The notes beneath the pieces are model-generated. The model made no database searches. It worked only from the letters and a program-made list of their open reading frames with translations, and was not told the DNA's origin. Below are positions 24,525-33,334 of a DNA stretch of 33,334 nucleotides, piece by piece (position 1 is the stretch's first letter; each line of letters starts with the position of its first letter). This stretch comes from Prevotella sp. UBA7764 (GTDB taxonomy: Bacteria; Bacteroidota; Bacteroidia; Bacteroidales; Bacteroidaceae). The stretch is from assembly GCA_002481295.1 (NCBI GenBank), contig DLDU01000003.1:23002-56335 (forward strand), given 5' to 3'. A program made the translations under genes and the position numbers.

Positions 24525-27500
24525 ATGCGAGCATTATTGCTCGTCGCCGTACTCTGTCTTCCGGCCAGCCTCCTGGGTGAGCGCATGCCCGGCCGCCTAA
24601 AGATGACACATATCACCTCGGCACAAGGACTGCCGGGCAACACCATTCGCGACATCGTGCAGGACGACGATGGCTTCCTCTGGATGGCGGGCACCAACGG
24701 ACTGGCTCGCTACGACGGCTATCGCTTCGTACCATTCAACAACTTCGGGTCACAAGGACAGAACGCATTGCCGCAGCACATCGGCAAACTCTATCTCGAC
24801 CGCAGTCACCACACGCTGTGGCTGAGCACGTCGACCTATACCCACGCCTGTCTTGACCTGAGCAGCGGACGTTTCGTCGACTTCACCGGCCGGCACGACA
24901 CCGAGCGTCCTTACCGCAAAGCCCTCGCCGTGGCCGACGGCGTGTGGATGAGTAGCAACACACTGGGACTGCGCCATGTCATCCAGCAGGGCAACCGCTT
25001 CCATATCGTGGACTACACCACCAAGAACCACCGACTCCTGAGCGACCGTGTGCTCACCATTGAGGAAGACACGCAACACAACATCTGGGCGGCCACCGAC
25101 CGGGGACTCGCACGCATCGACAACCACGGCCGCGCACGCATCCTGCTGCCACACGTCAACTTCTTAGGCTGCTATGCTAACGGCAACCGCGTACTCGCTT
25201 TCAGCAAAATCAACCAAACCGCTTATGTCTTCGACCTTGGCGGACGTCTGCTCTGCCGCACCACCTTGCCGCAAAACATCGGACACATCGGAGCCATCAA
25301 GGGCTATGTGCACTGGCAGGGACAATGGCTGCTCTGCGCTGGCGAGGCCTCTCTGCTGCTGCAACCGAAGCGGCTGGGCAAAGGCTTCGCATGGATATGG
25401 AGCCGTCCGCAATCACTGCAAATTCCAAAAGGTGCCGTACAAAGCACAGTCGACGGACTGCAGTTCGTCGCCAATCAAAGCGGAAATCTATGGATATTCC
25501 CACAAAAAGGACCTGTCAGGAAGCTCGATCTCATACCCGGACTGAAAGCCAACAAGGAGCGCAACACCATCTTCGCCGTCACCCAAGGACACGACGGGAA
25601 ATACTATATCGGCTCCTACGGCGGCGGACTCTTTGTCTATGACTATGCCACAGGCCACATCGACCACTACACTGCCGCTGACCGCGATGCCATCATCCCC
25701 TCGAACTATATCATCAACGTGGCCACTGACCGCACGGGATCCATCTGGGTGAGCATGGAAAATGCCGGTGTGGTCTGTCTCACACCCTCGGACAACAGTG
25801 CCGCCTTTGATCTCATTGACGCACAACGGCAGGGCGACTGGACCAACTTCGTGCGCTATCTCTATCTCAGCCCGCAAGGACAACTGATGGTGATGGCGAA
25901 GGACAACCAGCTCTACTCCTACGACATGACGCAGCACGCTTTTGCTTACAAGGGAGCCGTCACGGCTACGATCCTCAACAGCCTCACCGACAGCCAGCAC
26001 CATACTTGGTTGGCCACACGCGGCAATGGCGTCTGGCGCGACGGACAACAGATGACACTCTATGTCAGGGGTAAGCGCGTAGAGATCAACGACTTCTACG
26101 CGCTGGCCGAAGACCGTCTCGGACGCATGTGGATAGGCAGCTGGGGACAAGGTCTCTTCCTGGTGAAAGCCATCCGGGGCAACCGACTCGACGTCGACAA
26201 CATCATTAGCAATCAATACAACGAGAGCCGCATCCACGACATCACCATCACGCCATCAGGACTGATGGTGGTGGCAACCTTCAACGGCATCTATGCCGCA
26301 AACATCAACCATCGAGACATCCGACCGCAGGACTTCCATTGGTACGGCGTGCTCAACAGACGCTTCCCCACCGACGAAATCACCTGCGTGTGCGCCACCA
26401 CGCCCACCACAGTATGGGTAGGCACGGTAGGCGGTCTTATCCGTTGCGACTTCTCCAAAGGGCTGGACAAGATGACCTACCATGTACTCTCTGAGCGCAA
26501 CGGCTTATCGAACAACAACATCAAATCGCTCATCACCGACCGCTATGGCTATCTGTGGGCTGGTACCGACAACGGACTCTCACGTATAGATCCACACGAC
26601 AACTACATCCGACGCTACCAGCTCACCAACGACGTACTGGGCAACACCTTCGCCGAGAACTGTGCGCTGCGACTACCCGACGGCCGCATCATCTTCGGCA
26701 CGGGCAACGGCATGGTCACCATCAACCCCGCACATGAGCAACTCCACCGCCGGCTCGCCGCGCCACACGTGCTCATCACCGACCTGCTCATCAACGGCAT
26801 CTCCATCTACGAGGGACTTGACTCCGTCGTACTCGCCCGTCCGCTGCAAAGCACAGCCAGGCTCACGCTCAGCCACACGCAAAACTCGCTCACCATCCAC
26901 TTCTCGTCCTTCGCCTACAGCAACATGCAGGCGCAGCTATACCAATATTATATGGAGGGCGTCGACCATCAGTGGCGACCGGTGACAGCCACACCCCACG
27001 CCGAATACTCCAATCTCGCCCCCGGCACCTACGTCTTCCACGTGCGTGCCGTGACGCAGGACGCCGTGGGACCGGAGCGTGTGCTCACCATCCACATCAG
27101 CGAGCCGTGGTACAACACGTGGTGGGCTTGGGCGTTCTACCTCGCGCTCATTGCCGCCATCATCCTCTACATCTCTCGCAGCGCACGTGAGCGGCTGCAA
27201 CTCCACCAGCAGATGAAGATGGAGAAACAGCTCACCGAGATGCGCACCTCGTTCTTCACCCACGTCACCCACGAGTTCCGCACGCCCCTCGCCGTGCTCT
27301 CCTATGCGGTAGAGAACATCGCCAAACCCGAGAAGCCCTCGCGCAAGGACATACAGACGGCACAGCGCGGCATACACCGACTCATGCGCCTCGTCAACCA
27401 GTTCCTCGAATTCCGGCGCCTCAACACGGGCAACATCCGGCTGCAAGTCGAGAGCGGCGACATCATCGCCTTCCTCCGCGACATCTACCAGGACCTCTGG

Positions 27501-28802
27501 GGCATGGCCACACAAAAGCATCTGAACTATAACTTCGTGACCTTTGCCAAGTCGTTCGACGTGGCTTTCGACCCACAGGCTGTGGAGACCATCGTCTACA
27601 ACCTGCTCTCCAACGCCGTGAAATACACGCCCGAGAAGGGAGAGGTGACGATCTCCGTCCGACAGGACACTACGGCGCGCCAGCTCGTCATCACCGTAGA
27701 AGACGACGGACCGGGGCTCAGCACCGACCAGCAAGAGCGTGTCTTCCATCCTTATATGAGCGGCTATGTCTCGCACAACGGCATGGGCATCGGACTCTAC
27801 ACGGCCTACAACATGGCCAAGGTCCACCACGGCACGCTTGTCTATCAGCGCGCCTCCACTGAGGGCGGCTCCCGGTTCATCCTTTCCATCCCCGACAACG
27901 ACGAGAGCTACACGCTGGAAGAATATCAAAAAGAGCCGCAATGCCACGACAACGATGAGGACCACAGCCAGAGCTTGCAAATCATACAAGACATGGCACC
28001 CAACGCGCTCAACCATCAGCTCGTGGCCATTGTCGAGGACGCACCCGACATGCAGGAGCAGATCAAGACTGAGGTAGGCAAATATTTCCGCACCGTGACC
28101 TACAGCACCGGTGAGGATGCCGTGCGCGACATCGCCTTGCAACATCCCGACCTGCTGCTTTGCGACATCATGCTTCCCGGCATCAACGGTTACGACACCA
28201 TCAGTGCCATCCGAAAACAAAAGGGTATGGACGACCTCCCCGTGATCATGCTCACCGCCCTCGACGACGAGGAGCATCAGATCAAAGGCTATCAGGCAGG
28301 AGCCGACGACTATATGGTCAAGCCATGCAACTACCGACTGCTCATCGCCCGTGCCATGCAGCTCATCAAGTGGAGGCAGCAGCGAAACAAGCAACAGCCC
28401 TCAAAGGAACACAAGACAACGGCGTCGCCCACTGTCACCCTGTCGTCGGCCGACGAGGTGATCCTCACCAGTCCTGCCGACAAGCGTTTCCGCGAACAGG
28501 TCGAAGTGCTTGTGGGGCAGCATCTCACCGATCAGAACTTCTCCATAGACCAGCTCGCCGCCATGATGTCCATGGGACGCACGAAGTTCTACGGCAAGAT
28601 GAAGGAGCTCTATGGCATGTCGCCCAACAAATATCTGATGAAGCGACGCATGGACAAAGCCGCCGCCCTCCTGCTCGAAGGCAAGTACACCGTCTCGGAA
28701 GTCAGCTACCGCGTGGGCATCCCCGACTCGTCGTACTTCAACAAATGCTTCAAGGCCGCCTTCGGCACGGTGCCAAGCAAATACAGGGGGATAGCAATGT
28801 GA
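24525..28802 (+). CDS. Hybrid two-component system sensor/regulator (HTCS) of the RG-I cluster
   Basis: 1425 residues from the ATG at 24525; an in-frame TTG at 24504 is less likely because a signal peptide starts directly at MRALLLVAVLCLPASLLG. The periplasmic sensor is a two-component beta-propeller (about 25-780, e.g. GLPGNTIRDIVQDDDGFLWMAG) followed by a Y_Y_Y domain. One membrane segment is at 866-884. Cytoplasmic parts: HisKA with His916 in THEFRTPL, HATPase with Asn1026/Asn1030 in NLLSNAVKYT and the GMGIGLYT loop, a receiver with Asp1214 in CDIMLPG and the KPCNY lysine, and an AraC-type HTH (about 1320-1422). By analogy with known HTCS, it senses an RG-I oligosaccharide and activates the divergent cluster. 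All phosphorelay residues are present. Confidence 0.95.
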   Translation: MRALLLVAVLCLPASLLGERMPGRLKMTHITSAQGLPGNTIRDIVQDDDGFLWMAGTNGLARYDGYRFVPFNNFGSQGQNALPQHIGKLYLDRSHHTLWLSTSTYTHACLDLSSGRFVDFTGRHDTERPYRKALAVADGVWMSSNTLGLRHVIQQGNRFHIVDYTTKNHRLLSDRVLTIEEDTQHNIWAATDRGLARIDNHGRARILLPHVNFLGCYANGNRVLAFSKINQTAYVFDLGGRLLCRTTLPQNIGHIGAIKGYVHWQGQWLLCAGEASLLLQPKRLGKGFAWIWSRPQSLQIPKGAVQSTVDGLQFVANQSGNLWIFPQKGPVRKLDLIPGLKANKERNTIFAVTQGHDGKYYIGSYGGGLFVYDYATGHIDHYTAADRDAIIPSNYIINVATDRTGSIWVSMENAGVVCLTPSDNSAAFDLIDAQRQGDWTNFVRYLYLSPQGQLMVMAKDNQLYSYDMTQHAFAYKGAVTATILNSLTDSQHHTWLATRGNGVWRDGQQMTLYVRGKRVEINDFYALAEDRLGRMWIGSWGQGLFLVKAIRGNRLDVDNIISNQYNESRIHDITITPSGLMVVATFNGIYAANINHRDIRPQDFHWYGVLNRRFPTDEITCVCATTPTTVWVGTVGGLIRCDFSKGLDKMTYHVLSERNGLSNNNIKSLITDRYGYLWAGTDNGLSRIDPHDNYIRRYQLTNDVLGNTFAENCALRLPDGRIIFGTGNGMVTINPAHEQLHRRLAAPHVLITDLLINGISIYEGLDSVVLARPLQSTARLTLSHTQNSLTIHFSSFAYSNMQAQLYQYYMEGVDHQWRPVTATPHAEYSNLAPGTYVFHVRAVTQDAVGPERVLTIHISEPWYNTWWAWAFYLALIAAIILYISRSARERLQLHQQMKMEKQLTEMRTSFFTHVTHEFRTPLAVLSYAVENIAKPEKPSRKDIQTAQRGIHRLMRLVNQFLEFRRLNTGNIRLQVESGDIIAFLRDIYQDLWGMATQKHLNYNFVTFAKSFDVAFDPQAVETIVYNLLSNAVKYTPEKGEVTISVRQDTTARQLVITVEDDGPGLSTDQQERVFHPYMSGYVSHNGMGIGLYTAYNMAKVHHGTLVYQRASTEGGSRFILSIPDNDESYTLEEYQKEPQCHDNDEDHSQSLQIIQDMAPNALNHQLVAIVEDAPDMQEQIKTEVGKYFRTVTYSTGEDAVRDIALQHPDLLLCDIMLPGINGYDTISAIRKQKGMDDLPVIMLTALDDEEHQIKGYQAGADDYMVKPCNYRLLIARAMQLIKWRQQRNKQQPSKEHKTTASPTVTLSSADEVILTSPADKRFREQVEVLVGQHLTDQNFSIDQLAAMMSMGRTKFYGKMKELYGMSPNKYLMKRRMDKAAALLLEGKYTVSEVSYRVGIPDSSYFNKCFKAAFGTVPSKYRGIAM

Positions 28803-28826
28803 GATAGCGGATTGAGTTGCGGGAAT

Positions 28827-28846
28827 AACTGCTTGAATTAGCAGTT
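28827..28846 (+). terminator. Weak hairpin after the HTCS gene
   Basis: AACTGC (28827-28832) pairs with GCAGTT (28841-28846) around an 8-base loop, 25 bases after the HTCS stop. It is followed by CTGTTCG and has no proper T-run, so it is only a candidate terminator. Confidence 0.35.
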
Positions 28847-28865
28847 CTGTTCGCCTGGTTACAAC

Positions 28866-29525
28866 GTAAGCGTATCGGCATTCACGTATTGTCACAAAAA
28901 AAACTGATCAAGAGAGGAGGCTTGTCCAGTTTTGTTAGTCTTTTGTGGAAGGTTGCCAACGGTCTGGCAATAGGTTTCTATAATTCTCCAATGGAGTGTT
29001 GGACTGCCATTTAGCCGTCTTGTCAAGGATGTCAGTGAGGTAGTCGAAGAAGTTGAGGTGGTTCATCTTGGCAGACAATGCCAGGGTATAGAGCACGGCG
29101 GCGCGTTCGGCTCCCTTATGGGAGCCGAAGAAGAGTGAGCTCCTTCTGGACATGGAGAAGTAGCGGTTCATCCGCTCGACCAGATTGTTGTCAAGGGCCG
29201 TGTCGCCTCTCTTGAAGATGTCGACCACAGCCTCCCATTCGTTGTTGAAGTAGCTGGCGGCATTGGACAACTCGCTGTTTGGAAGCAGGTCCAGCTTTTT
29301 CAGTATTTCATCGAGCTTGTCCTTTATCTCTGCCAGTATGGCGGGGGCGTACTGTTGTCGCCATTTGAAGTTGTCCTCCACCGTCCAACTGTTTTCTCCT
29401 ATCTTGTGTTTGTGATCTTCGTGGTAGAGTTTGTTGATGAGTCTGACCATTTCCTTGGCTTCCGGCTCGGCGTCCATGCAATCAATAAACTTCCTCTTGA
29501 TGTGCTGCAGGCAGGCTATCCTTAT
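28866..29525 (-). mobile_element. IS66-family element remnant (right end only)
   Basis: The end starts with GTAAGCG at 28866, the usual IS66 terminal sequence, and runs through the C-terminal part of the transposase to 29525, where the IS4-type element begins. The other IS66 end and the first part of the transposase are not found on the far side of the IS4-type element, so this is a fragment and cannot move by itself. Confidence 0.8.
28935..29525 (-). pseudogene. IS66 transposase, C-terminal fragment
   Basis: The frame is open from the IS4-type junction at 29525 to a stop at 28935, about 196 residues. It matches the C-terminal part of IS66 TnpC: the ACLQHIKRKFIDC block (29478-29519), then NLVERMNRYFSMSRR and LFFGSHKGAERAAVLYTLA, which carry the last catalytic region and C-terminal helix. 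An ATG at 29477 exists but is internal to the domain and not a true start. The N-terminal half, including the first catalytic acids, is missing. Confidence 0.85.
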
Positions 29526-29608
29526 TACTCAACTTTCGCAAGTGAATAATCCGAGACATATAGGTGCATAAAAATAGCTAAAGGCTTCCGTAAATCGCGG
29601 AAAATCAG

Positions 29609-29616
29609 TATCTTTG
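29609..29616 (+). promoter_or_regulatory. Putative -7 box of the IS4-type transposase
   Basis: TATCTTTG matches TAnnTTTG and lies 36 bases before the transposase ATG at 29653. Confidence 0.45.
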
Positions 29617-29652
29617 TAGTGTCAACAAACAAAGCACCAAATACCTTTAGCT

Positions 29653-30618
29653 ATGCGCAAAGATACATCAATTTTCTCAGAACTACAAGAAATTTTCCTG
29701 CAAAATGACAGCCACAAGGCAATAAACAGGATTATGTACTTCATGAATTCAATAAAAATACGTGAGACTCAGATAGGAATATGCAAAAAGGAGAACTGCA
29801 AGTTCACCGTACTGCAGGTTTTCCGTCTTCTGTTGCTATTTCCGTTCTTCAGCGTCAAGGATGCCTTCCATTATAGTGCATCCGCCCTTGGCAGAGTTTT
29901 CGCCTGTGAGAAAGACATGTTTTATCGTTTCATGGAGGATGATGGCATAGACTGGCGCAACATACTCTATGTCATCAACAATCAGCTGGTGAACCGTCTT
30001 TCTATCCGCTCAGACTCTCAAAAGAGCAAGCTTCCTGTTTGCCTAATTGCAGATGACACGGACATGCCAAAGACAGGCTTTCGTATGGAGTTGATGGGCC
30101 GGATCCACTCCCATGTGCTCGGCAAGAGCATTCTCGGCTTTAAGGGGCTGTTCCTCGCCCGTACGGACGGCAAGACGCAAACCTTGCTTGACTGCGCCGT
30201 GGTTGGCGAGGATGGCGACAATCCTGATCGTCCGCGCAGTATGTCAAAAGAACAGGTCGGCAAACAATACTCCAAGGATCGTGCCAGTGACAGCCACGGG
30301 CAGACGCGCATAAATGAATACAGCATGGACAAGCAGACCAAACTGCGTGAGATGGTGGCGTATGCCATCAAGAAAGGACAGAGGTTCGACTACCTTCTGG
30401 TTGACAGCTGGTTTACATGCAAGGAACTCGTACATTTTATTAAGCGGAGACATTTCAACTGCCATCTCCTTGGAATGATAAAGATGGGGAACACCAAGTA
30501 CCGCTCCGACAAATATGGTGATCTTACTGCCAAAGGGTGTATCGACAAACTACGGCGTATAAAGAAAGGCATACGGTATAGCCGGAGTCTGAACTGCTAT
30601 TATGGTGAGATGGTAGTT
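29653..30618 (+). pseudogene. IS4-family transposase, N-terminal part (interrupted)
   Basis: 322 residues up to the inner insertion. It carries the first two catalytic acids: the LIADDTDMPKTG region (Asp134, Asp135 or Asp137) and Asp251 in LLVDSWFTCKEL. Reading continues into the inner IS for only SVH before a stop at 30628-30630. The remainder resumes at 32312. If the inner IS and one AGTT copy are removed, the frame reads GEMVV-TLDGVRV without loss, so the gene was intact before the insertion. Confidence 0.88.
30615..30618. repeat. 4-bp target-site duplication AGTT, left copy
   Basis: AGTT here and at 32308-32311 flank the inner IS exactly. Removing one copy restores the IS4-type transposase frame, which confirms a recent, clean insertion. 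Confidence 0.85.
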
Positions 30619-30623
30619 AGTGT

Positions 30624-32199
30624 TCACTGAATTAACAAAAGGGCATAGGACCTGTATAGAATTTTAACTTGCAGTTTCTGCCCCAAGGTTATAATATGAA
30701 GACAAAAGTCGATTTTCTCAAAAAGGCAAAGACAAAGTTCCCTAAGGAACTTCATCACGTTTTTGACAAAGTAGCACATTCCTGTCCAGCATTCAGCTGT
30801 ATTGGGAAGCTTGGCTCGTATGTTGTCGGCTCTGTAGATTCTCTTGCCGGTGCCGAAGGAGCATTCGACTTCGTTTCTGTCCCCGATGGCCTTGGCCATG
30901 TTGTCGTAATATTCGGGCGGTCTGGGCTCTTTTGGCGGCCTGCCGAGAGGCTTGCTGTAGGTCTTAATCTCATTGGCTTTCAAGAAGTCCCGGTTAGCCT
31001 TATTCATATATATCTTGTCAGCGAGGATGGTAGCTGGAAGGCAACCAAAGCGCTGTTCGAACAAGCGAGTGTGGAGCTCCAAGTCGGAGCTCTCGTTATA
31101 TGCATCCCAACTATGATGATCAACGAACGAATAGCCCTTGTAGATGCTTACGCCAATCTTGGCACCAAACTCGACCTTTGCCTTTGCCTTGCCGCGGACG
31201 ATAGGTCTTATGTGAGGCTGAAAGATGCTGACGATGCGGTTGGCACATGTATGTGTTCCATTGGCGAGCATCTCCTGTTGTTGGGCATACATGTCAAAGG
31301 TGGCGTTGAGTGTATGCTGCTCATAGTTCGTCAGAAGAGCCTTGCAGCCCGTGTGGTTGACAAAAAGCTCAACTATCTGCTTGAGCTCCTTGTTCAGGCA
31401 ACTAAGCATGTAGGACTTGGTCCGGCGGACAAGTTCACCGCCTTTCTTTTTCATCTTTACAAGTACGAGATAGGCCCTGCGGGAATCTTTGTAAGAAGTG
31501 TGCTGATCACGAATCTTCAGTGCCTTGCAAATACTATGTATGTATCTGTCCACAACTTTACAACCGTCATGGATAATATCAACATCTACGGGATAACGTA
31601 CCTCTGCATTGGCACACGTGGCATCCATCTTCAACACCCCTTTATGGATTCTGCCCTTCGAGTCTTTAAACTCCTTGACGAAAGGGTCATCCTCTACGAT
31701 ATCTTTCTTGCTCTCATCCTTGGTGGCTCCGTTGTCATTCTTTGCTCCGGCATTCCCATCGTCGCTCTTGTCCTTGTGCAGTTCCGCTTCGGCCTTGCGC
31801 CTTCTCTGCTCTTCAAGCAATCGGACGGTCATTTCGTTTATCTCCTCATCGGTGATGCGCTTACGGACTGTGACAAACAAAGATGGATCGAAAATAGGTT
31901 GGTCGGTCAACTCCGACAGACCACACATATATTGCATATAAGGATTCTCCTGGATAATCCTGATGGTCTCCTCATCAGAGAGATTCATCTTGTGCTTGAT
32001 AATCATCGCAGCAATGATCATTCTGGCAGGTTTGTTGCCTGCGCCCTTGTCCTTGTTATGCAGTTTGGAGTTATAGACTTTCTCCAGTTCAGCCCAAGGA
32101 AGAGTATCGCCGAGTACGACCCAACTCCAGATCATCAAGCGACGACCTGAAGATGTCCAGCGCCAATTGTCTGTTTTTATTCTGCGACGTATACTTCAT
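30624..32199 (-). pseudogene. IS1182/IS5-like DDE transposase with an N-terminal frame break
   Basis: The main frame (30624-32135, ATG at 32133-32135, about 503 residues) has KMDATCANAEVRYP, GKAKAKVEFGAKIGVSI, the VDHHSWDAYNES block and FLKANEIKTYSK..GRPPK, followed by GDRNEVECSFGTGKR with the catalytic Glu. The natural N-terminus is in another frame: an ATG at 32199 reads MKYTSQNKNRQLALDIFRSS and ends at a TGA at 32089, and it has a good AAAGGAG site (32207-32213) at 7-base spacing. Joining the frames needs a +1 shift near 32115-32140. So the gene is either frameshifted and dead, or translated by frameshifting. The stop codon lies within the left inverted repeat. Confidence 0.8.
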
Positions 32200-32206
32200 C
32201 TTCTGT

Positions 32207-32228
32207 CTCCTTTAACACCACAAAGATA
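32207..32228 (-). promoter_or_regulatory. Promoter -7 box and Shine-Dalgarno of the IS1182-like transposase
   Basis: The minus strand reads TATCTTTG (32228-32221, TAnnTTTG) then AAAGGAG (32213-32207) 7 bases before ATG 32199. A strong Shine-Dalgarno is rare in this window and decides the start at 32199. Confidence 0.55.
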
Positions 32229-32307
32229 CAAACAAATTGTTAAATCACCAAGTAAAAACGTTACTATTTTCTGAATATCAGAACGTTATATTTATTCAGC
32301 GAACACT

Positions 32308-32311
32308 AGTT
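32308..32311. repeat. 4-bp target-site duplication AGTT, right copy
   Basis: Pairs with 30615-30618 and borders the right end of the inner IS. Confidence 0.85.
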
Positions 32312-32818
32312 ACGCTTGACGGCGTGCGTGTGAAATTGTTCTTCTGCCGGATGGGAAAGCATGGCAAGTGGCACGGATTGCTTACCACGAATACAGCCCT
32401 GGATTTCTTCTGCGCATATCGGATATATGCCATGCGCTGGGTTATTGAAGTCAGTTTTGAAGAGATGAAAGGTTATCTCGGATTGGGAAAATGCCAGGCC
32501 CGCAACTTCACGGCGCAAATTGCCAGCATCTCACTGACAATGTTGCAATACAACATTCTATGCTTTATGAAGCGGTTTGACTCTTATGAGACCATTGGAG
32601 GATTGTTCGGAGAGACAACAATCGGAACGGCTGAACTCACTATTGTCGACAGAGTTTGGCTGCTTATTGTTGAAGTCGTGACTGAGATTGCTGGACTGAT
32701 ATCTGCTGACTACAACGAGCTGATGCGGGCGGCCATCTGTGGGAACTCACATCTGCACGCCATGTTCGTGCATGAATATGCAGAATTAGAACACCAAAAA
32801 TTCACTTGCGAAAGTTGA
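32312..32818 (+). pseudogene. IS4-family transposase, C-terminal part (interrupted)
   Basis: 168 residues that continue the frame broken at 30618. The YREK signature is complete: YAMRWVIEVSFEEMK, with Y-2-R-3-E-6-K spacing and Glu as the third catalytic acid. The stop at 32816-32818 falls inside the right terminal inverted repeat. An apparent upstream start at 32237 belongs to the inner IS and is not real. Confidence 0.88.
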
Positions 32819-32836
32819 GTAGTTCATTACTGTGAC

Positions 32837-33334
32837 TTATTCTTCTATTAACTCAAAATGCTGAAAGTCCTTGCACGAAGTCCAGTCGCCGCCCCACTCG
32901 AAGCCGGCCTCGGTGAAGAGGCGGAAGCAGAGGTCGTCGTGGTCTATCTTGTAGGGGAAGTCCCACGTGCGGTCGCAGTACTGCTCGGCAGTGGCGGGCT
33001 GGATGTAGCGGGTGCCGTCGTCGCGGTCTTTGTAGTAGGGATTGTAGAGCGTGTTGATGTCGATGGCCAGTCCGCGGGCGTGCTTCGAGAGTTTCGTGGT
33101 GCCGGCGATGGCGCGGTAGCAGAAGGACGACGAGTTGTTGTCGCGCATCTGGGTCTCATCATCGGCATCATACACATCGGGCAGGAGCATCCGCTGGATG
33201 GGGTATTTGGCATCGAACAACTGGCGGAGGATGGTGGCCACGCGGTCGGCAATCTGCTTGTTCACTATCATCTCGCCGACGTGCATCTGGTTGTCGTAGT
33301 CCCAGTGCAGAGCGCGGATGTGACGCAGGTCGTC
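32837..33334 (-). CDS. M15-family peptidase (D-Ala-D-Ala carboxypeptidase-like), 5' end outside window
   Basis: 165 residues are visible, open to the window edge, so the start is missing. It probably cleaves peptidoglycan stem peptides. The M15 zinc-site pattern is clear: SKHARGLAID supplies a His and an Asp, and the C-terminal FQHFEL supplies the last His. The DDLRHIRALHWDYDNQ run precedes the first internal ATG at 33286 in the same frame, showing that this ATG is not the start. A role in phage lysis is possible but no other phage genes are seen. The gene ends 16 bases from the IS4-type right end, so the transposon nest sits just downstream of it. Confidence 0.88.
   Translation of the reverse strand, partial: DDLRHIRALHWDYDNQMHVGEMIVNKQIADRVATILRQLFDAKYPIQRMLLPDVYDADDETQMRDNNSSSFCYRAIAGTTKLSKHARGLAIDINTLYNPYYKDRDDGTRYIQPATAEQYCDRTWDFPYKIDHDDLCFRLFTEAGFEWGGDWTSCKDFQHFELIEE

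Larger units (their letters stand above)
30619..32307 (-). mobile_element. IS1182/IS5-like insertion sequence (1689 bp)
   Basis: Ends are 16-bp inverted repeats matching at 14 of 16: AGTGTTCACTGAATTA at 30619-30634, and the reverse complement at 32292-32307 reads AGTGTTCGCTGAATAA. The element is bounded by the AGTT duplication and carries one DDE transposase on the minus strand. Family assignment rests on the transposase motifs and a 4-bp duplication. Confidence 0.88.
29526..32821 (+). mobile_element. IS4-family (YREK) insertion sequence, split by a second IS
   Basis: Terminal inverted repeats of 22 bp match perfectly: 29526-29547 (TACTCAACTTTCGCAAGTGA plus two bases) and 32800-32821. Without the inner element and its duplicated 4 bp, the IS would be about 1.6 kb with one 490-residue transposase. 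No target-site duplication is visible at the outer ends, consistent with a rearrangement or deletion after insertion. Confidence 0.88.

Noticed and set aside
30669..32150. 493-codon open frame opposite the IS1182-like transposase
   Set aside because: Antisense of a clear DDE transposase within mapped IS ends.
32237..32311. Apparent N-terminus of a 193-residue gene ending at 32818
   Set aside because: These codons belong to the inner IS end; the real reading joins 30618 to 32312 once the insertion is removed.

Overview
The window looks like chromosomal DNA of a gut or rumen Bacteroidales bacterium, most likely Prevotella/Segatella-like. The reasons are protein similarity to Bacteroides/Prevotella families, a hybrid two-component regulator (HTCS) beside a carbohydrate-degradation cluster, TAnnTTTG -7 promoter boxes of the Bacteroidetes type, a type IX secretion C-terminal domain, and a near absence of Shine-Dalgarno sites. 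No database search was possible; all names rest on motifs and family knowledge.

Region 1 (1-2746, + strand) is part of a tryptophan operon: the C-terminal half of trpB, then trpE and trpG. No trpD/C/F/A follows. The operon ends at an array of REP-like GC-rich palindromes (2750-3000).

Region 2 (2937-7036) is a coenzyme A and housekeeping block. panB is on the minus strand and diverges from coaBC, a type II pantothenate kinase and a Rossmann/DUF2520 protein on the plus strand. panB and the kinase both end inside REP-like palindromes, which supply their last codons. A degenerate 9-bp tandem repeat lies between coaBC and the kinase. A bidirectional terminator (about 7084-7119) separates this block from the next.

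Region 3 (7118-28802) is a pectin, rhamnogalacturonan-I (RG-I) utilisation locus. Seven minus-strand genes run from 24325 down to 7118: a 1518-residue PL11 lyase with autotransporter-type beta repeats and a T9SS-like tail; a second PL11 lyase overlapping it by ATGA; a tandem two-domain CE12-type acetylesterase; a GH105-GH106 fusion; a GH28; a GH2; and a single-domain CE12-type esterase. A full-length HTCS is transcribed divergently. The shared upstream region has a perfect 9-bp direct repeat at 19-bp spacing, a good candidate for the HTCS operator. Together the enzymes can deacetylate the RG-I backbone, cut it to unsaturated oligosaccharides, remove the unsaturated GalA and then rhamnose, and trim galactan side groups. 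No SusC/SusD pair is present.

Region 4 (28866-32821) is a nest of transposons. A truncated IS66 element is cut by an IS4-type (YREK) element with 22-bp inverted repeats, which is itself split by a 1689-bp IS1182/IS5-like element with a 4-bp AGTT target duplication. The window ends in a 5'-truncated M15 peptidase gene (32837-33334, minus).

I see no rRNA, tRNA, CRISPR array or prophage.
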